A stretch of DNA of 64,000 bases from Dryas octopetala (taxonomy: Eukaryota; Streptophyta; Magnoliopsida; Rosales; Rosaceae), in assembly GCA_963921425.1 (NCBI GenBank), contig OY992833.1, positions 24,600,698 through 24,664,697 of the forward strand, given 5' to 3'. The notes under the pieces were generated by a model. The model was given only the letters and a program-made list of their open reading frames with translations, was not told the DNA's origin and searched no databases. Shown here one piece after another: positions 26,901 to 38,313 of this stretch. Numbering within the stretch: position 1 is the stretch's first letter; the number at the start of each line of letters is the position of its first letter. A program made the position numbers and the translations under genes.

Positions 26901-29900
26901 TTAGGTGGCTGTGCATTATTCAGAACTTGCCATAGTTCTTCCCCACACGCAAATATAATTGACTTTTATTACTTAGGCTTTTGAATTTTAAATCTCAGTT
27001 GGTATGCTTACTTAATTGAGAAAGTACAAAATTTACAACAGCCTCCCAGGTTACCTTAAAATCTTATTGTGAAAGTCATTGTCGTTTAAAAAGTGTCGGT
27101 CGTTTGTTCAATGTATAATTGACCAAAGACATTGAGTTTCTAAAGTAGTACTACACAACCAAATTTAATAAGATTTTGAACATAAGCAGATAACCACTAC
27201 AATTTACCAAAGCACATATAGAAGCAATATTACTAAAGTCATCTCGATTATTATCTCAACTATTGTCTCGACCACTATTAAAGGAAATTAAGCTACGTAA
27301 TTTGGTTTAAAAATGGTTAAGAAAACAAAATGGTAACTTTTTAGTGGGAATGTTAAAAACTTTACGAGGCAGTAAAATGGATTATTTGAATAAATTAATT
27401 TCCCAACATCTCATTCTTAAATCTTAATGATGTAGCAGATAGTATAACTATAAACTCATCAGGGTCTTTTTCGTCGGCAAGTGTAATCAAAATCAAGGTC
27501 AACTTTCTGCAGACACTGCCTTGTATTTTAATCAAAAGTATGATAAAGAATGTGCTGTACACAGATTCCTCACCTGCCCTCTACCCTCCGCAAAGGGACC
27601 TCATGTCCTATGTTTTGAGGGCAAGCGTGAACTATGTATATATAAATGGACCCAAATTCCAAAGTTAAATAAGCTTTAGGGGGTCTCATACATGTAACAT
27701 AGACAATGGTCAAAAATCTTCTACTTGTTGTCTCTTTAATATTCAAAACCATACAAAAAGATACAGTTTGGATGAGATTATAATAATTATACACCACCAA
27801 CCAGCATTATATAGATTTGCTTCCAATTAGGCAATTACATTATTAAGCCAAAGTTGATAAACCATATAATAATTTGTAACATGCAGGATCTTTGATGTTG
27901 GTAGTTAGGCCAAATGAGGAAGAACAAGAGAAGCCAATGGTTTCATTTCCCAGCTTCTTCTCATCCTCATGCTCGGAAATTCGGAATCTTTAGGGACCGC
28001 GTTTGAGCCTCAAAGAATGTTTTAGGGTGCTTGTGGGTTGTGACATTTGAATGATTATTGTGGTCCGGCTGCAACATTTGGGTGGCTGCTGACAAATTGC
28101 ATCAGTTGTTGAAACAGCAACATCTGTTTTTGTTTAGTAGTATATGGTGGTTAGGGGGTGGCATCAAGTACTAGTTGTGTTGTTGATATATAATTATTGC
28201 ATAATACAGACTTAATACAAAGGTTGAAATAATACTGTATTTTCTTTTTTATAAGGGTTTGTCTGCTTCAAGCCCCTAATGAATTTAAATTCTTAGAATG
28301 TGATTTATACATGCACCTAACTATTCCTTGGTATTTTCTGCCAACCTCCAAATTAAGTTGCTGTTGCTGGGAGCCTGGGGCTCATTCCATATTCCATTGA
28401 CTATCCCAATGACAAACTCACATATTTTTTTTTTTAATTTTGGCCCAAATATGAATCAATCACTTATTAAATGTTTATGAGCATATCAGAAAGATACAGA
28501 TAAACAACTTCATAACCAAACAATTTCAAAAAAATATTATTTTTCTCTGTTCATAATTAGACACAGGAATATAATGGATGTGCTTGTGGAGGTAGTGAGG
28601 CCCAAAATTTGAAATGAGTTGAGTAGACACAACACCAGACAGACCCAAATCACATAAATCCATAAAGGGTACCTCCCAAATTCCAAGTCTGAAAACTTTT
28701 TGTACCACGTTGATGATTAGCCATCGCTTGCTTATTAACTGGAAGATATTAGAGCTAGCTAGTGTCAAAAGGGTGTGTTATAGCATTTACTATGAAGTTT
28801 TCAGCAAAAGGCTTGGCTGAGAAACAATCTGTCCTAGAGATGATTTAGTACAGTAATGCAAACTGTCCAAAAATGGGCCTGTGCTATGATTCCTATCAAG
28901 TGTTTGATGTTATTTTTTTAGTGTTTTGTGGTCCAACCCTGGATTCTAATTAATCCTATCCTCTTATTAGTGAATATTATTTTTTTGATATCAGGTTCCA
29001 TGTATTCCTCATGTATCCCAGCGACTTTTTCCATACTCCATAACTTCTAGGAAAGATCTTATTCATTGCAAGAGTTTTGGCAGGATCAAATTTTGCAGTA
29101 TGACCTATTCATATGGTTCAAACCTTGCTAATTATTGGGTCATATTTTAATGTACTTGAGTTGAGCAACTCAATGATATCAAAAGCTTTTAATAGAATCA
29201 AGTTATGCTAATTGTATTTTTGAAGATAATGAAGGATCAAAATTAGCCACGTGTTTTAACATTTCTATTATTAGCAGCAAACAATGAAGATCCTCAAGGA
29301 CCTCAACAGTTGCTGATGGCGACTCCAGGAATATATATTTGTCAATGAGATTGTAGTAGTTGGAATGTCATTATATCATAATTCAGATACAGCCAGGGCA
29401 AAGCTACAAATATGCACAAATGGAGGGTCTAGTTTGCGGACCTGGATCCTCTGCCTTGCTTCCCTGCAAGGCTGGTACCAGGTTCAAATCTGAGCCTTTG
29501 AAGACATAGTAAAAAGAGAAAGAGTAGGGAGAGATAAATTGTCTTCAAGGGCTCATATTTGAGCATGGTACCAGCCTTGCAGGGAAGCAAGGTAGGGATC
29601 CAGTTCCCTAGCTTGCAACCCAACTTGGCCACTTGCTATCAGGTATAAGCCTAACAGGAATGGCTTTATCCTAGTGCTGGATTGGGAAATAAGCAGTAAA
29701 GATTTTGAAAACTATTCATTTTTTGCAATTTAACCTTTTTTTAGAGTCTTTCGACAAAAAAAAAAAAAAAACATTTTGTTAGAGTCTTAAAATTTTAACA
29801 AAAGTTGAGGTTTTAAGCACTATATGAGAGTATTCCAACAATATATAAGGAGAGTTCGAACACCATACACGAAAGTTATAATTTAAGTACTGTTGTAACA

Positions 29901-30750
29901 CAAAATCTCCAAGTAGCTTGAGTCCAGAAATTTTCGGTTCTAAAAACATAGAAAATCTTCGGAGGTAAAGGGGCACCGGTATGGTGCCGGCCAAAGGCTC
30001 TCCGACGGTCAAGTTAGAAAATAAGATCAATTATCAACTCAAAGCATTGGCTTAGAGCTTTGGAATTACTTACCTCTGTGTGATCTTATGAGAGTCTATT
30101 TATAGAGGATGATTTAATCCCTGTGGCCTTAGGATTGTAAGTTGGTTAGACTTGTAATCACCAAGAAGTATAATCCATATTGGATTGAACTCCTATACTT
30201 GAATCCTTATTTGGAGAGGATTCAAGCCATTTAATTTGTATGAGAGTTGGTTTCCTAGTAGAACATGGAGTTCTTAGGTCCCATTGGTCGCGGGTGGTAT
30301 GGAAATATCTTCATGAGTTCGCACTTGGATGCCTCCGTGAGCTTTGGGTGCATACCCGGATGTATCCGCGGGCTCGGATAGGTCCGGCCCCTAGGCAGGG
30401 ATGGATCCATGGGTTCGGATATATTCCCATGTTTGGGTGCATCTGACCCCCTAAGTGAGTGTGAGGGTAGTTTTCATTTGCTCTATATTTAATGGATCCT
30501 TCAACTCGTGGTGATCTATACCTTCGGTCCCTTTGCATGCATGTTGTAAGAGAACGTCCATAACTTGTAGGTCTCTCAAAACATAGGTCGTATTTTTCTA
30601 ACATCATGGGTCCTATATTTTCATGCCTTTTCCAATGGACCCATGAGAATGGATAGGTCCCCTCCTTTATTTATGAGAATGGATAGGTCTCATGTTAGAA
30701 TAAACCATGGTCTTGTGCTAGAATATTTCATGGTCCCACAAGTACTTTAA
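23950..30750. other. Long gene-poor spacer
   Basis: No coding gene, tRNA or rRNA could be supported. The DNA is AT-rich, with scattered short frames lacking family motifs. The supported items are the inverted SINE-like hairpin at 29442-29603 and an unclassified, GC-richer stretch at about 29790-30700 that may be an old repeat. The first few hundred bases are the promoter side of the GPK1-like gene. Confidence 0.5.
29442..29603. repeat. Inverted SINE-like pair forming a long hairpin
   Basis: Arms 29442-29506 and 29541-29603 are inverted copies at roughly 90 percent identity, around a 34-base A/G-rich loop. The plus arm has GGTTCAAATC (29481-29490), a perfect match to the tRNA-promoter B-box pattern. 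On the minus strand TGGCCAAGTTGG (29631-29620) matches the A-box pattern TRGCNNAGYNGG at the outer edge. The simplest reading is two tRNA-derived SINE heads facing each other. A MIRNA-type foldback is the alternative. Confidence 0.5.
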
Positions 30751-30758
30751 TAAAATAA

Positions 30759-31744
30759 GAGTGCTGCTATTTGCATACCCTGTTTTTTCTTTTTGCACAC
30801 CCTTTTGTAAAAAAAAAAATTCAAAACTAAAAAAAAAAGACACACTTACCCCTCACCCAACACACCCTAACTCAATTTTTTCTCTTTTGCACACCCCATC
30901 AACAAACAAAAAAAAAACACACACACCCCCTTCATCTCCCTCACCCGACCACACCCATCGGCCACCCACGCAGCACCCACCTCCTCCCTCCCCTCCACCA
31001 AGCCCAGCCCCGTCGCACCCTCCCTCCAGCCCCGACCCAGCCCACCTCCTTCCCATCCATGCACCCAGCCCGACCTCCTCCCTCCCCTCCACCAAGCCCC
31101 AGCCCGACCACCTCATTCCCCTCCACCCAGCCCGACTTCCTCCCTCCCCTCCACCCAGCCCCGGCCCCACCGTGCGCCCATCCCCACCGTGCGCCCACCA
31201 CCCTGCTGCACCACCCTCCCCGCGCCCACCACCATGCTGCACTACCCTCCCCGCGCGCAGCACCACCACCTTGCGCCCACCACCCTGCTGCACCACTCTC
31301 CCCGTGCCCACCACCATGCACCACCCCTCTCTCTCCTCCATGCTGCACCACTCTCCCCGCGCCCAACCCAGCCCCGACCACCCCAGCCCTCCGCCCAACC
31401 CAGCCCCGACCACCCCACCCCTCTCTCTGTTTTTTTTCCCTCCGCCGATCACCACCTTCCTCGCACCAGCAGCACCACATTCCTCGCAGAACCACCACCT
31501 TCCTCGCAGCTAGCTCACCGTCGCGCGCCGGAGAGAATAACTTAAAAAAAAAAAAATTGGAGTGGGTTCGGCGGACCAGTGCCGAACCCGATGGTTTCGT
31601 TCGGTAAGTACCCACCGAACAATCCTATTCTATTCGGCGGGTACCTGTCGAACGAAACCACCGGGTTCGGCACTGGTCCGCCGAACCCGCTGCATTTTTT
31701 TTTTTAAGTTGTTTGGCTGTCTGCTGGGTGAGAGGAGAGAAGGA

Positions 31745-31808
<64 letters not shown>

Positions 31809-32067
31809 TGCGCGCGGTGGCTGGAGGGCTGGGGTGGTCGGGGCTGGTGCATGGTGGTGGGCACGGGGGAGATGGGGATGGGGTGTGTGAGTTTTGGGTG
31901 TGTGTGTGTTTTTTTTTTTCTGTTTAGGTAGGGTGTGCAAAAAGAAAAATGGATGGGGGTGTGTGGGTGAGGGAAGGGCAAATGGTCTTTTCCCTTGAGT
32001 TTTTTTTTTTTTTTTTTCAAGAAAGGGTGTGCAAAGAGAAATTTAGGGTGTGCAAATAGCAGCACTC
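30759..32067. mobile_element. Foldback TIR element B (8-bp target duplication)
   Basis: The element begins GAGTGCTGCTATTTGCA and ends with its inverted complement CAAATAGCAGCACTC. It is flanked by exact 8-bp repeats TAAAATAA (30751-30758 and 32068-32075). Next to each end lies GCACACCCTTT or its complement, as in element A, so the two are one family. The left half is a degenerate C-rich minisatellite (CACCACCCTGCTGCACCA type, about 30950-31430). The right half is G-rich, with an AG run at 31747-31805. The centre (31562-31690) is a near-perfect 58-bp-arm hairpin. No transposase is present. Long proline-rich frames are composition artefacts. Confidence 0.82.
31562..31690. repeat. Central TTCGG-box hairpin of element B
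   Basis: Arms 31562-31618 and 31633-31690 are inverted copies with only a few differences. Inside them are four smaller palindromes: GGTTCGGCGGACCAGTGCCG and its mirror partner, GTTCGGTAAGTACCCACCGA, and ATTCGGCGGGTACCTGTCGA. The TTCGG/CCGAA boxes and the TTCGGCACTGG word also occur in element A. Confidence 0.75.
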
Positions 32068-32075
32068 TAAAATAA

Positions 32076-33200
32076 AAAAAGACTAAAAATCCTTAAAATG
32101 TGCAAGTCTCGACCGTTCTTTAAATTTTCTCATGAGGAAAGAAGATGGGAAATAAATTAAACAATAGGTCCACCTCTGGCCTACAATGTCCTACTCCCTA
32201 ACGTAGGCAAGACTAAGGGATATCTCATCCATTCACACACACACACACATCTACATCCCACCACTTGTTATGGTACTATTGATAAAAACGTGTGTATTAT
32301 TTTTAGCATAGCAGCTGGCTATAGTTTCCTTTTCTCGATAATACTAATTTGGAAAATTGTCACATGGGTTGTAGGGGAGGAGCCTTTGGGAATTAGGACC
32401 TAAAATGTAAAATAAGTAGAGTTATATGAAACAATTCATAAGAATATGGTATGTTTAACAGATTTAATAATGAAAAGATTGATATTTTAGTAGTAAGAAA
32501 GTGAGTCCATTAACATTAATAATGGAAAATATTATACTCCTTAGTAGTAAAAACATGAATTCGTCAAAATCTAACAATTAAAAATATATTTGTATTGTAA
32601 ATTTTTCTTTTAAGTAAAGCATATGTCACATGGGTGGAGAAACTTAGTAACTTACACAAGTAACCCCTAAATAAATATAAACGTGCTATAAGATAAGTAA
32701 ATTAGTAACTTACACAAGGAAGGAAGTGCACAACTCTACATGAGTGCAATGGGCCAATGGGTCCTGGCATGGCAACTAGGCAAGCAACAATGGTAGGCAT
32801 CATAAATTCACATTACTTTGGGCGATGATAAATAAAATGAATCAAAAACCGTCCGGTAAAATAGTGAAAAACAGAAAACGCCGAGGTTTCCAGCAATAGA
32901 AAAGCGCACGCAAATAAAACGGATTCAGTCTCAGTAAGCCACAAACAGACAGTAGTACGATAGAGCTTAAAGGCCCAGATAGCGTTTTGGTCTTGTTGGC
33001 CAAAGATACTGTTGGATTCGCTATGGCTATTATGCTAAATTAACATTTAACAGCACTTGGGGTACGAGAAGAAACAAGGGGAGGGCCCTTGCAAATTGCA
33101 ATAGTTGTGTAGTAGTGAGTAATTTCTTCTGATTATTCAGGCAAGCAACCCCACGTTCTCTGATTCATCGATAACCCCACAATCCCTCTTAGCTTTCCCA
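32076..33200. other. Spacer and promoter side of the translocator gene
   Basis: No gene was seen. A short CA run lies at about 32235-32248. The last 300 bases are less AT-rich and probably hold the promoter and first exon of the downstream gene. Confidence 0.5.
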
Positions 33201-33852
33201 GGCATATTTATTATTGTCATTTAACACCACCACTGTCTTCAGCTCTTTTAACTGTGCTCCCTGATCCCCTCTCTCTCGCTCTTTCCTCTGTGTCTGTCTA
33301 TTTTCCAAGTGGGTCGAAGATCTCTGAAATTGAGCGTGTTTCTTTGTTTGTTTGTTCAGATTTGAAAGCGAGTGCCAGTTGATCTTGACTCTCGCGGTAA
33401 GCCTGGTCAATCTTGAATTTCAGATATGGGTTTTGTGTGCTAGATCAGAATGTGAATTGGGTTTGTCTCACTTCGTTGTTTGGTCCGTTTAGATCTCCCC
33501 TTTTACCCTTTTTGTTGTTTAATTGGGAAAAGTTAGTCTTTTTAGTTCTTGAAGAAACTATTACGTGAATCTTTGTTAAAAGCTTGTTGCTGATGGTTTT
33601 AGATCGGATTCTGTACTTGCCCATTTGGCCAATCTTGTTGCAGCTTCACTTTTAATGCTGATTTTATACCATTGCCAGTTATTTTAACAAACAAAAGTTT
33701 TATGCTTTCCTTCTTGTTTGGCTAAGGTTTAGCTACTGTAGTATGTTCTGCTCACTATGCCTTCACTTTCAGGTTTTAAGCATTGTAGATATCAGAATCT
33801 GAGTGGCCATTGCAAGATTTGATCTTTACACAGGTCTACAATTGTTGACGGC

Positions 33853-33943
33853 ATGAGGTCCTCTTCTGAGTGTGGACAACCGCATAGCATTTGCGGTTAA
33901 TTTGTAGTTTGCAGTGCGAGAAATATTGCTGACGATGGTCTAA
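33853..33943 (+). other. Two upstream ORFs in the translocator leader
   Basis: A 15-residue ORF (MRSSSECGQPHSICG, 33853-33900) and a two-codon ORF (Met-Val, 33935-33943) lie between a likely 5'-UTR splice acceptor near 33835 and the main ATG at 33993. If present in the mRNA both would be met first by scanning ribosomes. Confidence 0.45.
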
Positions 33944-33992
33944 AGGCCCGAAATTCATACATTAGCTCATTCGGTAAAAGCAAATTCCAGAC

Positions 33993-36900
33993 ATGATGAT
34001 CAACAGACCGCTCGTACTGACTTATCTTTACCTATTGGTCTACATTCTGCTTTCGTCTGGAGTTATATTGTACAACAAGGTAATGCCTCGTCAGTGTTTA
34101 ATTTGCATATCATGTCATTACTGTTTGCATGTTTATATCTATGTTGCAGTCATCCATGTATTACAGAGGTAATAAACTAATGATGTTCTGTATGGTTAAA
34201 CTGAAACTTTGAGCTATAGTCTCCCTGCTTGTTTTACTGAAGATCTGTATGATTTTTTTTTTTTTTGCAGTGGGTTCTATCTCCAAAATACTTCAATTTT
34301 CCACTGCCCATAACACTCACGATGATTCATATGGGATTTTCTGGACTTGTAGCATTTTTTCTTGTTCGTGTTTTCAAGGTATGGCTGGCATCTGCTTTCT
34401 ACTTTTGAATATGCTTTCTTATATCTGCTTTTTACTTCTGTAATCATCGCTGATATCTCTGTCAAGCCAGTTTAACATGTAGAACAGGGAAATACTGTCT
34501 TGAATTTTTTTAGTCAATACTCGAGTTTTTCATGATCTATTTATTGGGTTCAGAGACATGTCATTACCCTGACATATTGCTTCCCACTATTCACTTCTTC
34601 TCCCCCACTGCCACTCTACAAGCAAAACACACACACACAAACTTATCTTGTCCGAGCCTCAAATCTTTGGTTTCTGCCTCTGTTCACGTTATATTCTGTC
34701 CATTAGGATTCTTATCTCCAGCGTTTGTTATTCTCTAATTTGCTCTTATCAGTAGTTAATACATGAATGATTCAAAACTGATGCATCTTTATTTATTTCT
34801 ATGCTTGAATTTGCCTTTTTCCCTATCAGAATGAGAAGGGGGAATGCCAGAAAGGTAGTAGGGTAAATTAGTCTATAGTGGAACAAGGCATGTATCTGAT
34901 GCCCTAAACTGGCCAAAATGAGACAAGATATATTTCAAGGTCTCTTTTATGTTTAGACATTGTGCGTTCTATATCTTTATTTCTCTCTCTAACTGTGCAG
35001 GTTGTATCTCCTGTCAAAATGACGTTTGAAATGTAAGTGATGTAGGTTTTTTTTTTGGTTTTAACTTGCGATTATCTTTCTTTCTTTTCTCTAAATTGTT
35101 TTCCTAATTTTTTTTCTTCATGTGGCAGATATGCAACATGTGTAATACCAATAAGTGCCTTCTTTGCATCAAGTCTTTGGTAAGCACTGAAATGTATATA
35201 ATTAACCAGTGTCATGTCTCTCAACAATATAGATATAACACTTGTAAAATGCTTACAGATGGCAAGTTTCCTTTTGTCTTGTTTGCAGAAGAATTTTGTT
35301 AGCAATTTCTGCTGTCATTTTTGTGGTTAAACAGGGACTTCTGCTTAGGTACCTCTTTGTAGAATGTCCAAACTTCCTTCAAGAATTGGTGGTCCTTAGA
35401 TGGTTGAATTTGAGTTCAGATATAGGCACAAATACAAATACTCACATTTAGGAATTTAGGGTTGAGCTTTGCTTTGCTGTACTTATCAAGAGTCAAGACA
35501 AGGGTGTTAAAACTTTTTTTTTTTTTCTAAATCTTTTCTTTGTCATTACAGGTTTGGAAACACTGCATACTTGCACATTTCTGTGGCTTTCATCCAAATG
35601 CTCAAAGCTCTAAGTATGTGCAGACATGCACAGAGACTCATCATATTTATCTTACTACAATAATGATGCTTTTAAGTTTCTAATAAATGGCCTCTTATAT
35701 CTACGTTCCATATTGCAGTGCCAGTGGCTACTTTTATCATGGCTGTTTTTTGTGGTACTGACAAACCAAGATGCGATGTGTTCTCAAACATGGTGCTGGT
35801 CAGTGTTGGAGTTGTCATTTCCTCATATGGGGAGATTAATTTTAATGTAGTTGGTACAGTTTACCAAGTTACGGGCATCTTTGCAGAAGCTCTTAGGCTA
35901 GTCTTAACACAAGTCCTTCTACAGAAGAAGGGCTTGACTCTAAATCCAATCACCAGCTTATACTATATAGCTCCATGCAGGTATTGTATTTTGATGCTTG
36001 GACTTGTATGCATTGAATTAATAGAATCTACCCAATTGCTTGTACTTTTTGGATAGAAAAATATGCATAAGTGGCACTTCAATCATTTGGCATCCATAGC
36101 AACCTTGATATAGGATGTTGACTCATTTCTAGAATTTAATTCTGATGAAGAATGACATCTATTCTTGAGTTTGTTATTTCTTGTAAATGTTGACTTTCTA
36201 AATCTGTAACTTGTATATATGGCTGAGATTCATAATTTAGTGGATGAAACAAAGTGATTTTACCATCAGTTGGTATATGCATGATCCATCTATACCGTGG
36301 GAATTCACTGCACCTTTGTTTTTACACCCTTGTGATGACAAAGTCCTACATCAACTTATTGATGGATGCATGTGATTTAAACACAGTTCTATTTCTCAAG
36401 TGATGTTTTCATTAATGCATGTGGAAATGGAAAAGGGAAAGGAAAATATAAGTATTGATGATTGACACACATACTATTTCTTCAGCTTCTCACCATTATT
36501 TTTTCTTTTATTGTTGCAGTTTTGTGTTCCTGTTTGTGCCTTGGTTATTACTTGAGAAGCCTGTAATGGAAGTTTCACAGATTCAGTTCAACTTCTGGAT
36601 CTTTTTCTCCAATGCTCTTTGTGCTTTGGCCTTGAACTTCTCCATATTCTTAGTAATTGGTAGAACTGGAGCAGTTACCATCCGGGTGGCTGGTGTTCTA
36701 AAAGACTGGATATTGATTGCCCTTTCAACTGTTATATTTCCAGAGTCTATCATAACCAGGCTGAACATAATTGGCTATGCAATTGGTAGGTCTCCATTCA
36801 TATTAACTGGAAGTATTCATTTACACCTGCAGTTTGTACGCTTTGTTTTTTAAGTTTTAGTTCAGTAAGTCAATTTGTCTTGCAGCACTGTGTGGTGTTG

Positions 36901-37263
36901 TCATGTACAACTACATAAAGGTTAAGGATGTTCGGGCATCTCAACTACCTGCTGAAAGTCTTCCTGAGAGGATCTCAAAGGTTTATTTTCTCAAGAATAT
37001 GATTACTTTCCTGTCCTGCCCAGTGTTATTAACAGTGTTAATGTCCTTGACCCCACTTATATATTTTTTTTCTAACACTCGTGCTTCCTTGCTGGCCAAC
37101 ACAGGACTGGAAGCTTGAGAAAAAGTCATCTGATATTTTCATCCCTAATAACAGTGGAGGGACTGGTTCAGCCTCTGATATGAATATCGATGAAGAAACA
37201 CCCCTAACACAATCATCAAGATTGTCTCATGTCGGACGTTCGCAGGTTGGCAACCATGCATGA
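33993..37263 (+). CDS. Sugar-phosphate/phosphate translocator-like transporter (TPT/DMT family)
   Basis: A polytopic membrane carrier of the nucleotide-sugar/triose-phosphate translocator family. The substrate is not known, and the lack of a transit peptide suggests Golgi or another endomembrane. Nine exons (33993-34079, 34271-34378, 35001-35032, 35129-35179, 35552-35613, 35719-35980, 36520-36785, 36886-36980, 37105-37263) join to 373 residues with about ten hydrophobic segments. Conserved stretches are ILYNKWVLSPKYFNFPLPIT, FGNTAYLHISVAFIQMLKA, GTDKPRCD, and IGRTGAVTIRVAGVLKDW near the end. The tail is polar and ends SRLSHVGRSQVGNHA. It closely resembles Arabidopsis At3g17430/At1g48230 as remembered. 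A second ATG at 33996 is equally possible. The NPSN gene follows tail to tail 1 kb downstream. Confidence 0.93.
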
Positions 37264-38313
37264 TTCATGAACCCAGGTGGATTGATGTTTGGAAAAGGAA
37301 AATCCGGAGATAGAGAATGCTAATTCTTTTTGCACTCAAGACCCTTTATTCTTTTTAGGGAACAGACTTTTACGCCAAAACCCGGGGGCAATTCATTGTA
37401 TTACTTTCAGTTATGGGAGGTGTATGCACAATTTGCCTGTTGAAATTTGTAGATGGTAGCTTAGGACCCATAGTTTTGGGGTAAGCAAGCTCGCCATTAA
37501 TTTGTCAAGGCTCATGATAAGAAACCAAGGTCCTTTTCTTGATAAATGATACATGTTTCCTAATTGAGGTCCTGGCAGTAAAGATCAACATTTATCCTGA
37601 GCGTGACTCATTAGCATTCTCAGTTGAAAAGGTTTTATTTTTCTGGATACACTGATAATTCGCAACAATATTCCTTTCTCCATTGTTTTTGTATCATTTC
37701 TCTCCACTTTGTTCAAGTCGCACATCTGACTGACCAAATCGAGTGCACGAAATAGTATCATCCTCAATCAAAGAGGAGTTTAGACAAGCAAAGAGGAGTT
37801 TAGACGAGCAAATCCTTGTTACTTCCGTACACTAATAACCATGGCACTTGGATATATTAATGAGTTCTACAAACAATTTTCCTTTCTTTTTTCTTTTCTT
37901 TCTATTGAATGACAGAATTTCATAAATAGGTAAGAGTCCAGTAAAATTTGCAACAAGACAGGCAAATTAAAATAGTGTGCTTACACATTGAAAGGACATA
38001 CAATCTCCATGTAAGTGGATCAGTGGATGGATATGGAGCAAAGTACATCTTCTCTCTATAACTAGAACAATCTTCGAAAGATTACATAAAAAACCGTGGC
38101 CATTCAAAACAAGCAAAAAAAGGGCTCGCATGTGATTTACATAGAGAATCACGAACAATATGCACAACTCAGGCAAGAATAAAAGTATAAATGAAAGAAA
38201 AGACCGATCAATGTGCCCACAAACGCATTCCTCTGAGCTTCCTCTCCATCCTCCAAAGCACGAATCATATGTAACTAGATCGGAAAAATTGAATCTTGTA
38301 AAAGAAGAGGAAT
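37264..38313. other. Tail-to-tail gap between translocator and NPSN genes
   Basis: This stretch should hold the two 3' UTRs. A 19-bp unit CAAAGAGGAGTTTAGACAAG occurs twice at about 37770-37808. No gene was seen. Confidence 0.6.

Noticed and set aside
29790-30700. Possible old LTR-type repeat (GC-richer, with a TATTTATAG box near 30101)
   Set aside because: No pair of repeats, no internal region and no clear ends were found. It was left as unclassified spacer.
30761-31615. Long proline-, alanine- or glycine-rich open frames on both strands
   Set aside because: They arise from the C-rich minisatellite inside element B and have no domain, no start context and no introns that would fit a gene.
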